From: a virus
Virus record (IMG/VR): IMGVR_UViG_3300047284_000055
Span: 1-38,938 of that record
Strand: one strand, 5' to 3'
Length of the DNA stretch: 38,938 nucleotides
Part shown: one piece after another, positions 22,580 through 30,704 of the stretch
Layout of the letters: each line of letters opens with the position of its first letter
How positions within the stretch are numbered: position 1 is the first letter of the stretch
Notes under the pieces: generated by a model
What the model was told of the DNA's origin: nothing
Databases searched by the model: none
The model's input: only the letters and a program-made list of their open reading frames with translations
Translations under genes and position numbers: made by a program

Positions 22580-23010
22580 TAAGAATTGCAAACAAATTTG
22601 ATAAGTCAGAAATTATAGAAATGTTGCGAATGTTCAGATCGGAAAGCAACATTGAGCAATACAAAAATTTAGATAACGAAGATTATATAAATTATTTGCT
22701 AGATCAAATCTTAGGTGGGTTAGGTATTATTTATATTGAAGAAGGCAAAGGAATGATTATAGGTTTGATTGCTCCGGTTATTTGGTGCAACAACCATTAT
22801 GCTTTGCATGAATTGGCATGGTATGTAAAACCTGAATATCGCAATACATCAGTTGCTTATAGATTGGTCAAAGCCTACATTGAATTTGGCAAGCAATTAA
22901 AAGAAAATAAAAGAGTGATTTTATTCACGTTGTCAAAATTACCCGACACGCCAAGTTTAAATTATGAAAAACTTGGGTTTAAAAAAATAGACGAAAATTG
23001 GATGCAGTAA
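22576..23010 (+). CDS. GNAT-family acetyltransferase in tail operon
   Basis: The 144-residue protein shows the GNAT fold order: IRIANKFDKSEIIEMLRMF, then GLGIIYIEEGKGMIIGLIAP, HELAWYVKPEYRNTSVAYRLVKAY with the R-x-x-S/A-type acetyl-CoA loop, and a C-terminal FTLSKLPDTP and YEKLGFKKIDENW. Substrate unknown. GNAT genes are found between tail tip genes in several siphophages, so modification of a tip protein or of a host target on entry is possible. It overlaps the genes on both sides by four and one bases. Confidence 0.85.
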   Translation: MIRIANKFDKSEIIEMLRMFRSESNIEQYKNLDNEDYINYLLDQILGGLGIIYIEEGKGMIIGLIAPVIWCNNHYALHELAWYVKPEYRNTSVAYRLVKAYIEFGKQLKENKRVILFTLSKLPDTPSLNYEKLGFKKIDENWMQ

Positions 23011-26000
23011 TGAAAATTATCCTTGCACTTTTATTGTTAACAGCAACCGCACCATCATGGGCAGTTGGAACCATGATCGTCATGTCATATTACGGATTGC
23101 AAACTGTAGGCATGATGAGTGCATTGCAAGTGGCAGCAGCATTCGTAATTAATTATGGCGTATCGACAATTGTAAGCAGAGTATTTTCAAAGGATTTTCC
23201 GAGGCCAATAAACAATGGTGTTCGTACACAAGTGCCACCGGCAAGCACTAATAGCATTCCTATTGTCTATGGTGATGCATATTTGGGCGGTACGTTTGTT
23301 GATGCAGTGTTAAGCACAAATCAGCAGGTAATGTGGTATGTCATGGCAATATCACAAATATCGCCTAATGGTCAATTCACATTTGACAAAACAAAATTTT
23401 ATTATGGCGACAGATTAATAACTTTTGATGCAACAGAACCGGCAAAGGTTGTGTCATTAACTGACGGTGCAGGAAATGTAGATACAAAAATTGCTGACAA
23501 CTTATATATTTATTTGTATAGGTCAACAGAAGCGGGCGTAATAACAAATTTAGATTTAAACGGTAATTCTCCCGGAAGCGGTTTGCCAGATTCTATTATG
23601 AGTATTGGCAATGGGGTTCCTTCTGGTCAGCAATGGACTAGTAGTAATCGGCAAATGAATGGTTTGGCATTTGCAATTGTTAAATTAATTTATAGTCAAG
23701 ATGACGAAGCAACAGCACTTCAGCAAATTACATTTAAATGTAAGCAAGCATTAAATGGTACTGGCGTAGCAAAGCCGGGAGATGTTTGGTTCGATTACAT
23801 AACCAATTCGAAGTATGGCGGCGACATACCTAGTTCACTGGTGGATGCTGCTTCTGCAACTGCGTTAAATACCTACGCCGATCAAATAATTACGTTTACT
23901 GATTACAACGGCAATCCGGCAACGCAACCAAGATACCGTATCAATGGTGTTTTAGATACTGGCATTCCAGTATTAGAAAACATCGACAAAATTTTAATGG
24001 CGGCTGATTCATGGATGGCGTATGACGCGCCTACTGGTGATTGGTCAATTGTTATAAACAAAGCAGAAACAACAGCAATCGCGTTTAATGATTCCAATTT
24101 AGTTGGCGATATAAGAGTAAGTACAGTTGACATAAATCAGACAATTAATCAGATTGAAGCGCGGTTTCCAAATAAAGAAAACAAAGATATACCGGCATTT
24201 GTATTTTTAGAAACGCCAGCGGGATTGTTATACCCAAATGAACCGACAAACAAATATGAATTGTCGTTTGATTTGGTTAATGATTCCGTACAAACACAAT
24301 ATTTGGCAAACAGAATTCTTGAGCAAGCGCGGGAAGATTTGATTGTAACAATCCGCACTACATATGCTGGCATTCAAATTAATGCAGGTGACGTAGTATC
24401 AATTACAAATACAGCATATGGATGGAATGCAAAATTATTCCGCGTTATCAAAGTAAATGAAGTAGCAATGCCGGATGGTCAACTTGGCGCAAGTTTGGAT
24501 TTAAATGAATACAACGCACAAGTGTATGATGACAAACCAATAACGCAATTTACTCCTGCGCCAAATACAGGAATCCCAAATCCGTCTTATTTTTCAGGTT
24601 TAACTGCACCGACAATACAAGGTCAATTGCCTAACGCTGCTGTTCCAAATTTTGGCGTTCTTTGTACATTACCTGCAACTGGAAGAATTACAAAAGTATT
24701 GCTGTTTTATACGACAGTTTCATCACCTACATCATCGGACTGGAAATTGTTGGGATTTCAACAATTAACCGATGGAAGCGTATATATCAACAGTTCATTA
24801 TTTTTGTTTGAACATATTTCATTGCCAACTGATACATATTATTTTGCATTTCAAGTCGCTAATGAAATAAGTCAATCTTCTTTATCTCCAATAAGTTCCG
24901 CATATGCATGGTCGCCAAATCCTACATCAACAAGTGTAGCCAATTCGTTTGCTGCTGGATTTAGTCCACCAGTTTTGCAAGTTCCATATGCTAGTGGTAC
25001 GCCAAATTTTGCTGGCATTAATCCACAACTATACGGAACTGCTGGTGGTGCGGCTATTGATTATGTATTGGTAAATACGGACGCAGACCCATTATTTTTA
25101 AATAATACATGGCGTATTGGAGCATCATCAACAACTGGTTTAAGCGACATAGTATCAACCAATATAACAATTGGTCCACCAACTGATGCAGGAAATTATG
25201 CATTTTTCCCTCAGCCAACGGCAATGCCTGGAAATCCTGCGACGATTGAAGTACCAGTTAGATATAAAAGCGCGACAGGAGTTGTCTATCAAAGCGCAAC
25301 AGCAATTTGCCAATTAACTTGGAATATTGCAGGAACAAGTGGCGTATCACCAGATAAATACGCAACAGCAAATTTATATCAGTGGTCAACGTCAACTCCC
25401 GGAAATCCAACAGGCAATTCAACATGGACATGGGCAACAGCATCTAACAGTTCTTACACTGGAACAAATGGATGGTCTGTTTCTGTACCGGCTAATCCGG
25501 GAACTCCGGGAATTAATCTTTGGATTGCAAGCAAATCTGTATCTGCACCAGCATTAGATACAACCACATTAGTGGATTGGACTGCTGGATTTAACGTAAG
25601 TTCAATTAGTCAAAACGGAGCAAATGGCGTTAATGGATTGCAGACTGCAAGTCCAACAGTTTTTCAATGGGCAGCAACAATACCATCAGGTCCAACAGGA
25701 ACATCTACATATACATGGGCATCTAATTCGTTTACGCCAACTCCTGCTGGATGGTCATTAACAGGTGGCACTTCACCAAGCGCAGGCTTTACATTATGGG
25801 CAGCGCGGGTAAATTTGGTAGATTCGGCTAGTGTTAGCACCAGCACAATTAATTGGACAACGGCAAGTATTAGTGCAGTAGGTTATGCAGGTTCAAATGG
25901 AGCAAGTGGAACTGCTGGAGCATCATCACGAATTTGTTATGCAAGGGTAGCAAGCAATCCAACGCCTGTTTCTGGAACTATCACAACGTCTGGAAGTGCA

Positions 26001-27179
26001 ACATTTCCATCTAGCGCACAATCATCTGCAACATGGGGGTTTTCAGCAACATGGAGCGCAACCGATCCAAACCCAAGCAGCACTAATTCTTTATATCAAT
26101 CTGACGGTATCTATAATCCAACAACCAATCAAACCGTTTGGTCAACGCCATATATATCAAGTCTTAAAGTAGGAACGCTATCAGCAATTACCGCAAACTT
26201 AGGAACGGTTACTGCTGGAAATATTGATGGTTTAACAATCACTGGCGGCACTATTAGAACTGCAACGACAGGTGCGCGGGTTCAAATGAGTGCTTCCACT
26301 AATTATTTGGAAGTATTTAATTCTGGCGGTACGCGAGTGGCATCTGTTGGTGGAACTTTTGGAGGTTCTGTATATGGTTCTGGTACTGGCGCAAGTGGTC
26401 CGGCAATTTACGGAACATCAACAAATATACCAGCAGTTTATGGAAACTCAAGTGCAAATTATGGAGTGCAAGGCGTTTCTAGTTCCAATTCATTTGAAAG
26501 TGTATATGGTGTTGCAACATTAAGAGGAGGATCTAATCATGCTGTTAGAGGAGTAAATACTAATGGTGTATCTTCTGGTGTAAATACGGCAGGATTTATT
26601 GGCGGCGCAAATGGATTTGATTTTTATGCCGATGGTTCTGGAACAAACTATGGGCCATTTACAGGTGCGCATGATGTTTTGATGCCTGTTGGAATTAATA
26701 TAGATATTGGGTACATTGTTTGTGACGTTCAATGTATTGCTAGAAAAAATATATCTAATACTATTTTTGAAGTGGAAATATCTAATACAGTAAACCAAGT
26801 TCCATTAGGAATTATTGCAACGACGAATGGGTTATTAGCAAATTCAAAACCGTCAGCGTTCATTGCCGATCAAAAAACGGAAGAAGTGAACGGAATATTT
26901 ACAACAATTACTATTATGTCGCCTGAATATGAAGCAATAAAAAATGATTATGATTTATATGCCGCAAATGCTGTAGGTGAAGGTCAAGTATATGTATGTG
27001 GCGAATCTGGCAACATTAATAAAGGCGATCTAATAGTTACCAGTTCAATTGCTGGTGTTGGAATGAAACAGTCGGATAATGTTGTGCGGAATATTACGGT
27101 AGCAAAAGCCAGAGAATCATTAACGTTTGATTCGCCAACTGAAACGAAATTAATTGCTTGTATTTATTTGTGCGGTTAG
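23010..27179 (+). CDS. Tail tip / host specificity protein (gpJ-like)
   Basis: From the ATG at 23010, inside the GNAT stop, the protein has 1389 residues. The N-terminus looks like a signal peptide (MKIILALLLLTATAPSWA) followed by another hydrophobic stretch. A gpJ-like core follows (NSIPIVYGDAYLGGTFVDAV near 80; RILEQAREDLIVTIRTTYAG near 435). Two beta-rich repeats of about 90 residues begin near 788 and 883 (YQWSTSTPG; FQWAATIPSG). Then comes a GTLSAITANLGTVTAGNIDGL trimer-like segment split over that region, and a C-terminal domain ending GDLIVTSSIAGVGMKQSD and LIACIYLCG. It should bind the host receptor. The signal-like start is odd for a virion protein. Confidence 0.88.
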   Translation: MKIILALLLLTATAPSWAVGTMIVMSYYGLQTVGMMSALQVAAAFVINYGVSTIVSRVFSKDFPRPINNGVRTQVPPASTNSIPIVYGDAYLGGTFVDAVLSTNQQVMWYVMAISQISPNGQFTFDKTKFYYGDRLITFDATEPAKVVSLTDGAGNVDTKIADNLYIYLYRSTEAGVITNLDLNGNSPGSGLPDSIMSIGNGVPSGQQWTSSNRQMNGLAFAIVKLIYSQDDEATALQQITFKCKQALNGTGVAKPGDVWFDYITNSKYGGDIPSSLVDAASATALNTYADQIITFTDYNGNPATQPRYRINGVLDTGIPVLENIDKILMAADSWMAYDAPTGDWSIVINKAETTAIAFNDSNLVGDIRVSTVDINQTINQIEARFPNKENKDIPAFVFLETPAGLLYPNEPTNKYELSFDLVNDSVQTQYLANRILEQAREDLIVTIRTTYAGIQINAGDVVSITNTAYGWNAKLFRVIKVNEVAMPDGQLGASLDLNEYNAQVYDDKPITQFTPAPNTGIPNPSYFSGLTAPTIQGQLPNAAVPNFGVLCTLPATGRITKVLLFYTTVSSPTSSDWKLLGFQQLTDGSVYINSSLFLFEHISLPTDTYYFAFQVANEISQSSLSPISSAYAWSPNPTSTSVANSFAAGFSPPVLQVPYASGTPNFAGINPQLYGTAGGAAIDYVLVNTDADPLFLNNTWRIGASSTTGLSDIVSTNITIGPPTDAGNYAFFPQPTAMPGNPATIEVPVRYKSATGVVYQSATAICQLTWNIAGTSGVSPDKYATANLYQWSTSTPGNPTGNSTWTWATASNSSYTGTNGWSVSVPANPGTPGINLWIASKSVSAPALDTTTLVDWTAGFNVSSISQNGANGVNGLQTASPTVFQWAATIPSGPTGTSTYTWASNSFTPTPAGWSLTGGTSPSAGFTLWAARVNLVDSASVSTSTINWTTASISAVGYAGSNGASGTAGASSRICYARVASNPTPVSGTITTSGSATFPSSAQSSATWGFSATWSATDPNPSSTNSLYQSDGIYNPTTNQTVWSTPYISSLKVGTLSAITANLGTVTAGNIDGLTITGGTIRTATTGARVQMSASTNYLEVFNSGGTRVASVGGTFGGSVYGSGTGASGPAIYGTSTNIPAVYGNSSANYGVQGVSSSNSFESVYGVATLRGGSNHAVRGVNTNGVSSGVNTAGFIGGANGFDFYADGSGTNYGPFTGAHDVLMPVGINIDIGYIVCDVQCIARKNISNTIFEVEISNTVNQVPLGIIATTNGLLANSKPSAFIADQKTEEVNGIFTTITIMSPEYEAIKNDYDLYAANAVGEGQVYVCGESGNINKGDLIVTSSIAGVGMKQSDNVVRNITVAKARESLTFDSPTETKLIACIYLCG

Positions 27180-27194
27180 AATCTAAATAAGATT

Positions 27195-27219
27195 CGGCCT
27201 TCCTGCTAGAAAGCAGAGG
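27195..27219 (+). promoter_or_regulatory. Short stem-loop after the tip gene
   Basis: GCCT and CTGCT pair with AGCAG and AGGC around an AGAA loop, with a two-base bulge. No T-run follows, so it is not a standard terminator. It may protect mRNA ends or regulate fibre expression. Confidence 0.3.
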
Positions 27220-27242
27220 CTCAACCGGAAAAGGGGAATCGT

Positions 27243-27731
27243 ATGGCAGTATTTAATAAAAACACGCTGACACAGGTTAGCGGTTTTGACAATCCAATTA
27301 TTGCTGGCGAACTTGTATTCGACCAAGTAACGTATTGGAACCTTGCGCTAACGGCAGAGGACAATGTAACTCCTGTCGATTTAACTGGCGCAACAATCAA
27401 CGCACAAATTGTTCGTCGCACATTGTCTAATGTTAAAGATACTCGATATGGGTTAACGTTTGACATTGGTAATTACACGCCGACACCAACTCCAATTCCT
27501 TTAAGCATTACCAATCGCGATGATGAAGCGGGAACGTTCACGCTGTTAATTGATGGTGATGCATGGGGATTAGTGGATAACGATACCCAAATGGATATTG
27601 CATCTATTAATGGAGCGGGATTTAGTGGGCGCATCAAAATATCTTTCCCACAAATTAATTCTACGCCACCAGAGGACAATATTATTTTCTTGTTATTTTT
27701 GGTTCGGTCAGATGGTATTGTAAAAATTTAA
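27243..27731 (+). CDS. Phage structural hypothetical protein, tip or fibre associated
   Basis: The 162-residue beta-rich protein has FDQVTYWNLALTAEDN, PVDLTGATINAQIVRRTL, SITNRDDEAGTFTLLIDGD and a closing LLFLVRSDGIVKI. This looks like an immunoglobulin-like or upper-baseplate type fold seen in fibre-adjacent phage proteins. AAGGGGAAT gives the ribosome site. It is first in a six-gene adhesion module on one strand. Specific function unknown. Confidence 0.68.
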   Translation: MAVFNKNTLTQVSGFDNPIIAGELVFDQVTYWNLALTAEDNVTPVDLTGATINAQIVRRTLSNVKDTRYGLTFDIGNYTPTPTPIPLSITNRDDEAGTFTLLIDGDAWGLVDNDTQMDIASINGAGFSGRIKISFPQINSTPPEDNIIFLLFLVRSDGIVKI

Positions 27732-27740
27732 GGTGACGTA

Positions 27741-28010
27741 ATGGGAGCAATAAATGTTACTGCTACAGGAACGTCGATAAATTTAAATGTTACGCCGACT
27801 CCTGTTCAAAAAATACAAATTAATCGTGGGGTTGGTGGGCCTCCCGGCCCTATCGGCCCTCCCGGACCTCAAGGTCCAGCAGGCCCAAATGATATTGGCG
27901 GTTATCCAATTAATATACAGACACCACAAAACTTAAATGCATTAATGTTTTTGAATAATGAATGGACAAACATTCCACAAACAGAAATCGCCGATGGCGG
28001 TAATTTTTGA
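27741..28010 (+). CDS. Short collagen-like tail protein
   Basis: The 89-residue protein has a collagen-type Gly-X-Y run at about 32-50 (GGPPGPIGPPGPQGPAGP) between a short beta-rich N-terminus and a C-terminus with LNALMFLNNEWTN. Collagen-like stretches in phage fibres form trimeric rods. It probably links or extends fibres encoded next to it. GC content rises locally in the repeat because of Gly and Pro codons. Confidence 0.8.
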   Translation: MGAINVTATGTSINLNVTPTPVQKIQINRGVGGPPGPIGPPGPQGPAGPNDIGGYPINIQTPQNLNALMFLNNEWTNIPQTEIADGGNF

Positions 28011-28020
28011 AAGGTAAATC

Positions 28021-29208
28021 ATGGCAAATACAATTCGGATTAAAAGACGCGCAAATGGTGGTGGTTCCGGCGCACCGGCAACATTGGCAAATGCTGAATT
28101 AGCATTTAACGAACAAACCAATATTCTTTATTATGGAACTGGAACTGGTGGTGCAGGGGGTTCTGCTACTTCCATTATTCCAATTGCTGGTAGTGGCGCA
28201 TTTGCTGAATTAAATAGTCCAGCGTTAACTGGCACTCCAACTGCGCCAACAGCAACCAGTGGAACAAATACAACGCAGATTGCAACGACTGCGTTTGTGC
28301 AAACAGCAGTTAGTGGTGTAAGTGGCGTTACTTCTGTAACTGCAACCGCTCCGCTTGCTTCTACAGGAGGCGCAACGCCTGACATTAGCATTACACAATC
28401 CAATACAACGACAAGTGGTTATTTGTCTAGTACAGATTGGAATACATTTAATAACAAAGCACCAACGGCAAGTCCAACGCTTACTGGTGTTCCAACAGCA
28501 CCAACGGCAGCAAATACAGACAATTCAACGCAACTGGCGACAACAGCATTTGTAAAATCTGTAAGATTAGATCAATTTGCTGCGCCAAATACGTCTGTTA
28601 CATTTGGCAGTCAATTAATTACTAATGTTCTGGATCCTGTTTCGGCTCAAGATGCAGCAACAAAAAATTATGTTGATAATGTTGCTCAAGGATTGGATGT
28701 AAAAGCATCTTGTATTGCTGCATCTACGGTAAACATTGCATCATTATCTGGATTGTTGACAATTGATGGAATTACATTGTCAGCAGGTGATAGAGTTTTA
28801 GTAAAAAATCAAACCGCACAAGAACTAAATGGAATTTATGTTGCTGATTCAGGTGCATGGACACGCGCAACTGACGCAAACACATGGGATAAATTACGTT
28901 CTGCATTTACATTTATTGAACAAGGAACGGCGCAAGCAGATAGTTCGTGGGTTTGTACTATTGACGCTGGTGGTACTCTTGGTGTAACGCCGGTAACATG
29001 GGCGCAATTTGGCAATGCTGGAACTTATACTGCTGGCACTGGTCTTACGTTACTTGGCAATCAATTTAGCATTACTTCAACTGGCGTTGCTGCTGCAACA
29101 TATGGCAATGTAAACGGAACTCAAACTGTTGTATTTGCAGTTAACGCACAAGGACAATTAACTTCCGCAACTACATACGACATTAATGTGGATGGTGGTA
29201 CGTTTTAA
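28021..29208 (+). CDS. Tail fibre protein with LTG-PTAPTA repeats
   Basis: The 395-residue protein starts MANTIRIKRRANGG with ATLANAELAFNEQ, like an Mtd-type N-terminal attachment domain. Two copies of the fibre motif follow: PALTGTPTAPTA with TTQIATTAFV (about 67-92) and PTLTGVPTAPTA with STQLATTAFV (about 155-180). Then come AATKNYVDNVAQGLDVKASC and GITLSAGDRVLVKNQT. The motif is common in long fibres and prophage side fibres. It would form a trimeric receptor-binding fibre. Confidence 0.86.
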   Translation: MANTIRIKRRANGGGSGAPATLANAELAFNEQTNILYYGTGTGGAGGSATSIIPIAGSGAFAELNSPALTGTPTAPTATSGTNTTQIATTAFVQTAVSGVSGVTSVTATAPLASTGGATPDISITQSNTTTSGYLSSTDWNTFNNKAPTASPTLTGVPTAPTAANTDNSTQLATTAFVKSVRLDQFAAPNTSVTFGSQLITNVLDPVSAQDAATKNYVDNVAQGLDVKASCIAASTVNIASLSGLLTIDGITLSAGDRVLVKNQTAQELNGIYVADSGAWTRATDANTWDKLRSAFTFIEQGTAQADSSWVCTIDAGGTLGVTPVTWAQFGNAGTYTAGTGLTLLGNQFSITSTGVAAATYGNVNGTQTVVFAVNAQGQLTSATTYDINVDGGTF

Positions 29209-29217
29209 ATTTGTTCG

Positions 29218-29229
29218 GACTATATAGTC
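29218..29229. repeat. 12-base perfect palindrome GACTATATAGTC
   Basis: A short perfect palindrome lies in the 38-base gap between two fibre genes. It could be a small hairpin in mRNA or a protein site; nothing else supports a function. Confidence 0.25.
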
Positions 29230-29246
29230 AATAAAAGGACAGCCAT

Positions 29247-30695
29247 ATGGCTAATAAAATTCAAGTAAAACGATCAGCGGTTGCCGCAAAAATTCCAACA
29301 ACCGGCGATTTGGATTTAGGTGAAATTGCTATCAATACATTTGATGGCAAAATGTTTATCAAGAAAGATAATGGAACAGCGTCTATTGTTGAGATTGGCG
29401 GCGGAAGTGGGTCAGGAGATGTTGTTGGCCCTGCTTCTGCTACCGACAACGCTATTGCTAGATACGATGGTACAACTGGCAAATTAATCCAAAATTCTAC
29501 CGTCACAATTAACGACGATGGAACTATAGGAGGTGCAAATGGGATCGAACTTGATATTTCTCCAACTAATGCCCCAACTGCTACTGGATCAATTGCTTGG
29601 GATGTGGGCGATGGTACGCCATATGTCGTTCTCAATGCCGATGTTTCTTTGCAACTTGGTCAAGAAAATGTAGCAAAAGTTTACAACGGATCAGGCGCAA
29701 CAATAACAAAAGGAAAGGTTGTCGCCGTTAGTGGAGCGCAAGGACAAAGACCAAGCGTTGTATTAGCCGATGCGGATTCTGAAGCATTAAGCGCACCAAC
29801 TCTTGGAATTACAACAGAAAATATTGCAAACGGAGCAGAAGGATTTGTATGTACGTTTGGGTTGCTGCGCGGCATTGATACAAGTGCGTTTACCGCTGGA
29901 CAACCAATTTATTTATCTTCAACAGCAGGTGATTTTACCGCGACAAAACCAGTTGCTCCACAGCACATTGTGGCACTTGGATGGGTTGTAAAAGTTAACG
30001 CATCAAGCGGCGAAATTTTTATTAACATCAATAATGGTTGGGAACTTGACGAATTACATAACGTATTAATTACAACACCAGTTACAGGCAACTTGCTTGC
30101 GTATGATGGAACAGCAAGTGTATGGAAAAACACTAACACAATTCAAGCAGCAACAACGTTCCAAGCAGGTGATGCGATTCGTTCCGAAGCAGCAGCAACG
30201 CAAGATGCAATTGTTATTGCTGGTCGTACTGGTGGAACAAACTCCTATGCAGTTACATTAACTCCAGATTCATTAGCGTCAAACACTACTTTAACGCTTC
30301 CAAACATTACCGATACGGTAACAACGAATACAGCAACACAAACATTAACAAACAAAACAATTGTTAATGCAACGATCACAAATTACACAGAAACAAGATT
30401 TACTGCAAACAGCGGAACTGCTATTACGCTTGATCTTGCCAATGGCACAATGCAAGACATTACGTTAACAGGCAATGTCACAATTACTATGCCAACAGTA
30501 ATTGCTGGTAAATCATTTATTTTGATGATTCGTTCTGGTGCTGGATCATATGCTGTAACGTGGTCAACTGTTAAATGGCCGAGTGGAACTGCGCCAACCG
30601 TTACAACAACTGCCAGTCGATTAGATATTTATTCGTTTTTTTGTGATGGAACGAATTGGTATGGATTGACCGTTAGTCAAAATTACACACCATAA
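29247..30695 (+). CDS. Tail fibre protein with Mtd-like N-terminus
   Basis: The 482-residue protein begins MANKIQVKRSAVAAKIP and DLDLGEIAINTFDGKMFI, the same attachment-type start as the 28021 product. Middle repeats such as GDVVGPASATDNAIARYDGTT and HNVLITTPVTGNLLAYDG recur in fibres of many phages. TATQTLTNKTIVNATIT precedes a closing beta segment ending FFCDGTNWYGLTV. A second trimeric fibre or a partner segment of the same fibre is likely. Confidence 0.84.
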   Translation: MANKIQVKRSAVAAKIPTTGDLDLGEIAINTFDGKMFIKKDNGTASIVEIGGGSGSGDVVGPASATDNAIARYDGTTGKLIQNSTVTINDDGTIGGANGIELDISPTNAPTATGSIAWDVGDGTPYVVLNADVSLQLGQENVAKVYNGSGATITKGKVVAVSGAQGQRPSVVLADADSEALSAPTLGITTENIANGAEGFVCTFGLLRGIDTSAFTAGQPIYLSSTAGDFTATKPVAPQHIVALGWVVKVNASSGEIFININNGWELDELHNVLITTPVTGNLLAYDGTASVWKNTNTIQAATTFQAGDAIRSEAAATQDAIVIAGRTGGTNSYAVTLTPDSLASNTTLTLPNITDTVTTNTATQTLTNKTIVNATITNYTETRFTANSGTAITLDLANGTMQDITLTGNVTITMPTVIAGKSFILMIRSGAGSYAVTWSTVKWPSGTAPTVTTTASRLDIYSFFCDGTNWYGLTVSQNYTP

Positions 30696-30704
30696 AGGGT
30701 ATCA

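Noticed and set aside
27840-27890. Possible CRISPR-like or short tandem DNA repeat
   Set aside because: The periodicity comes from Gly-Pro codons of the collagen-like protein; there are no spacers.
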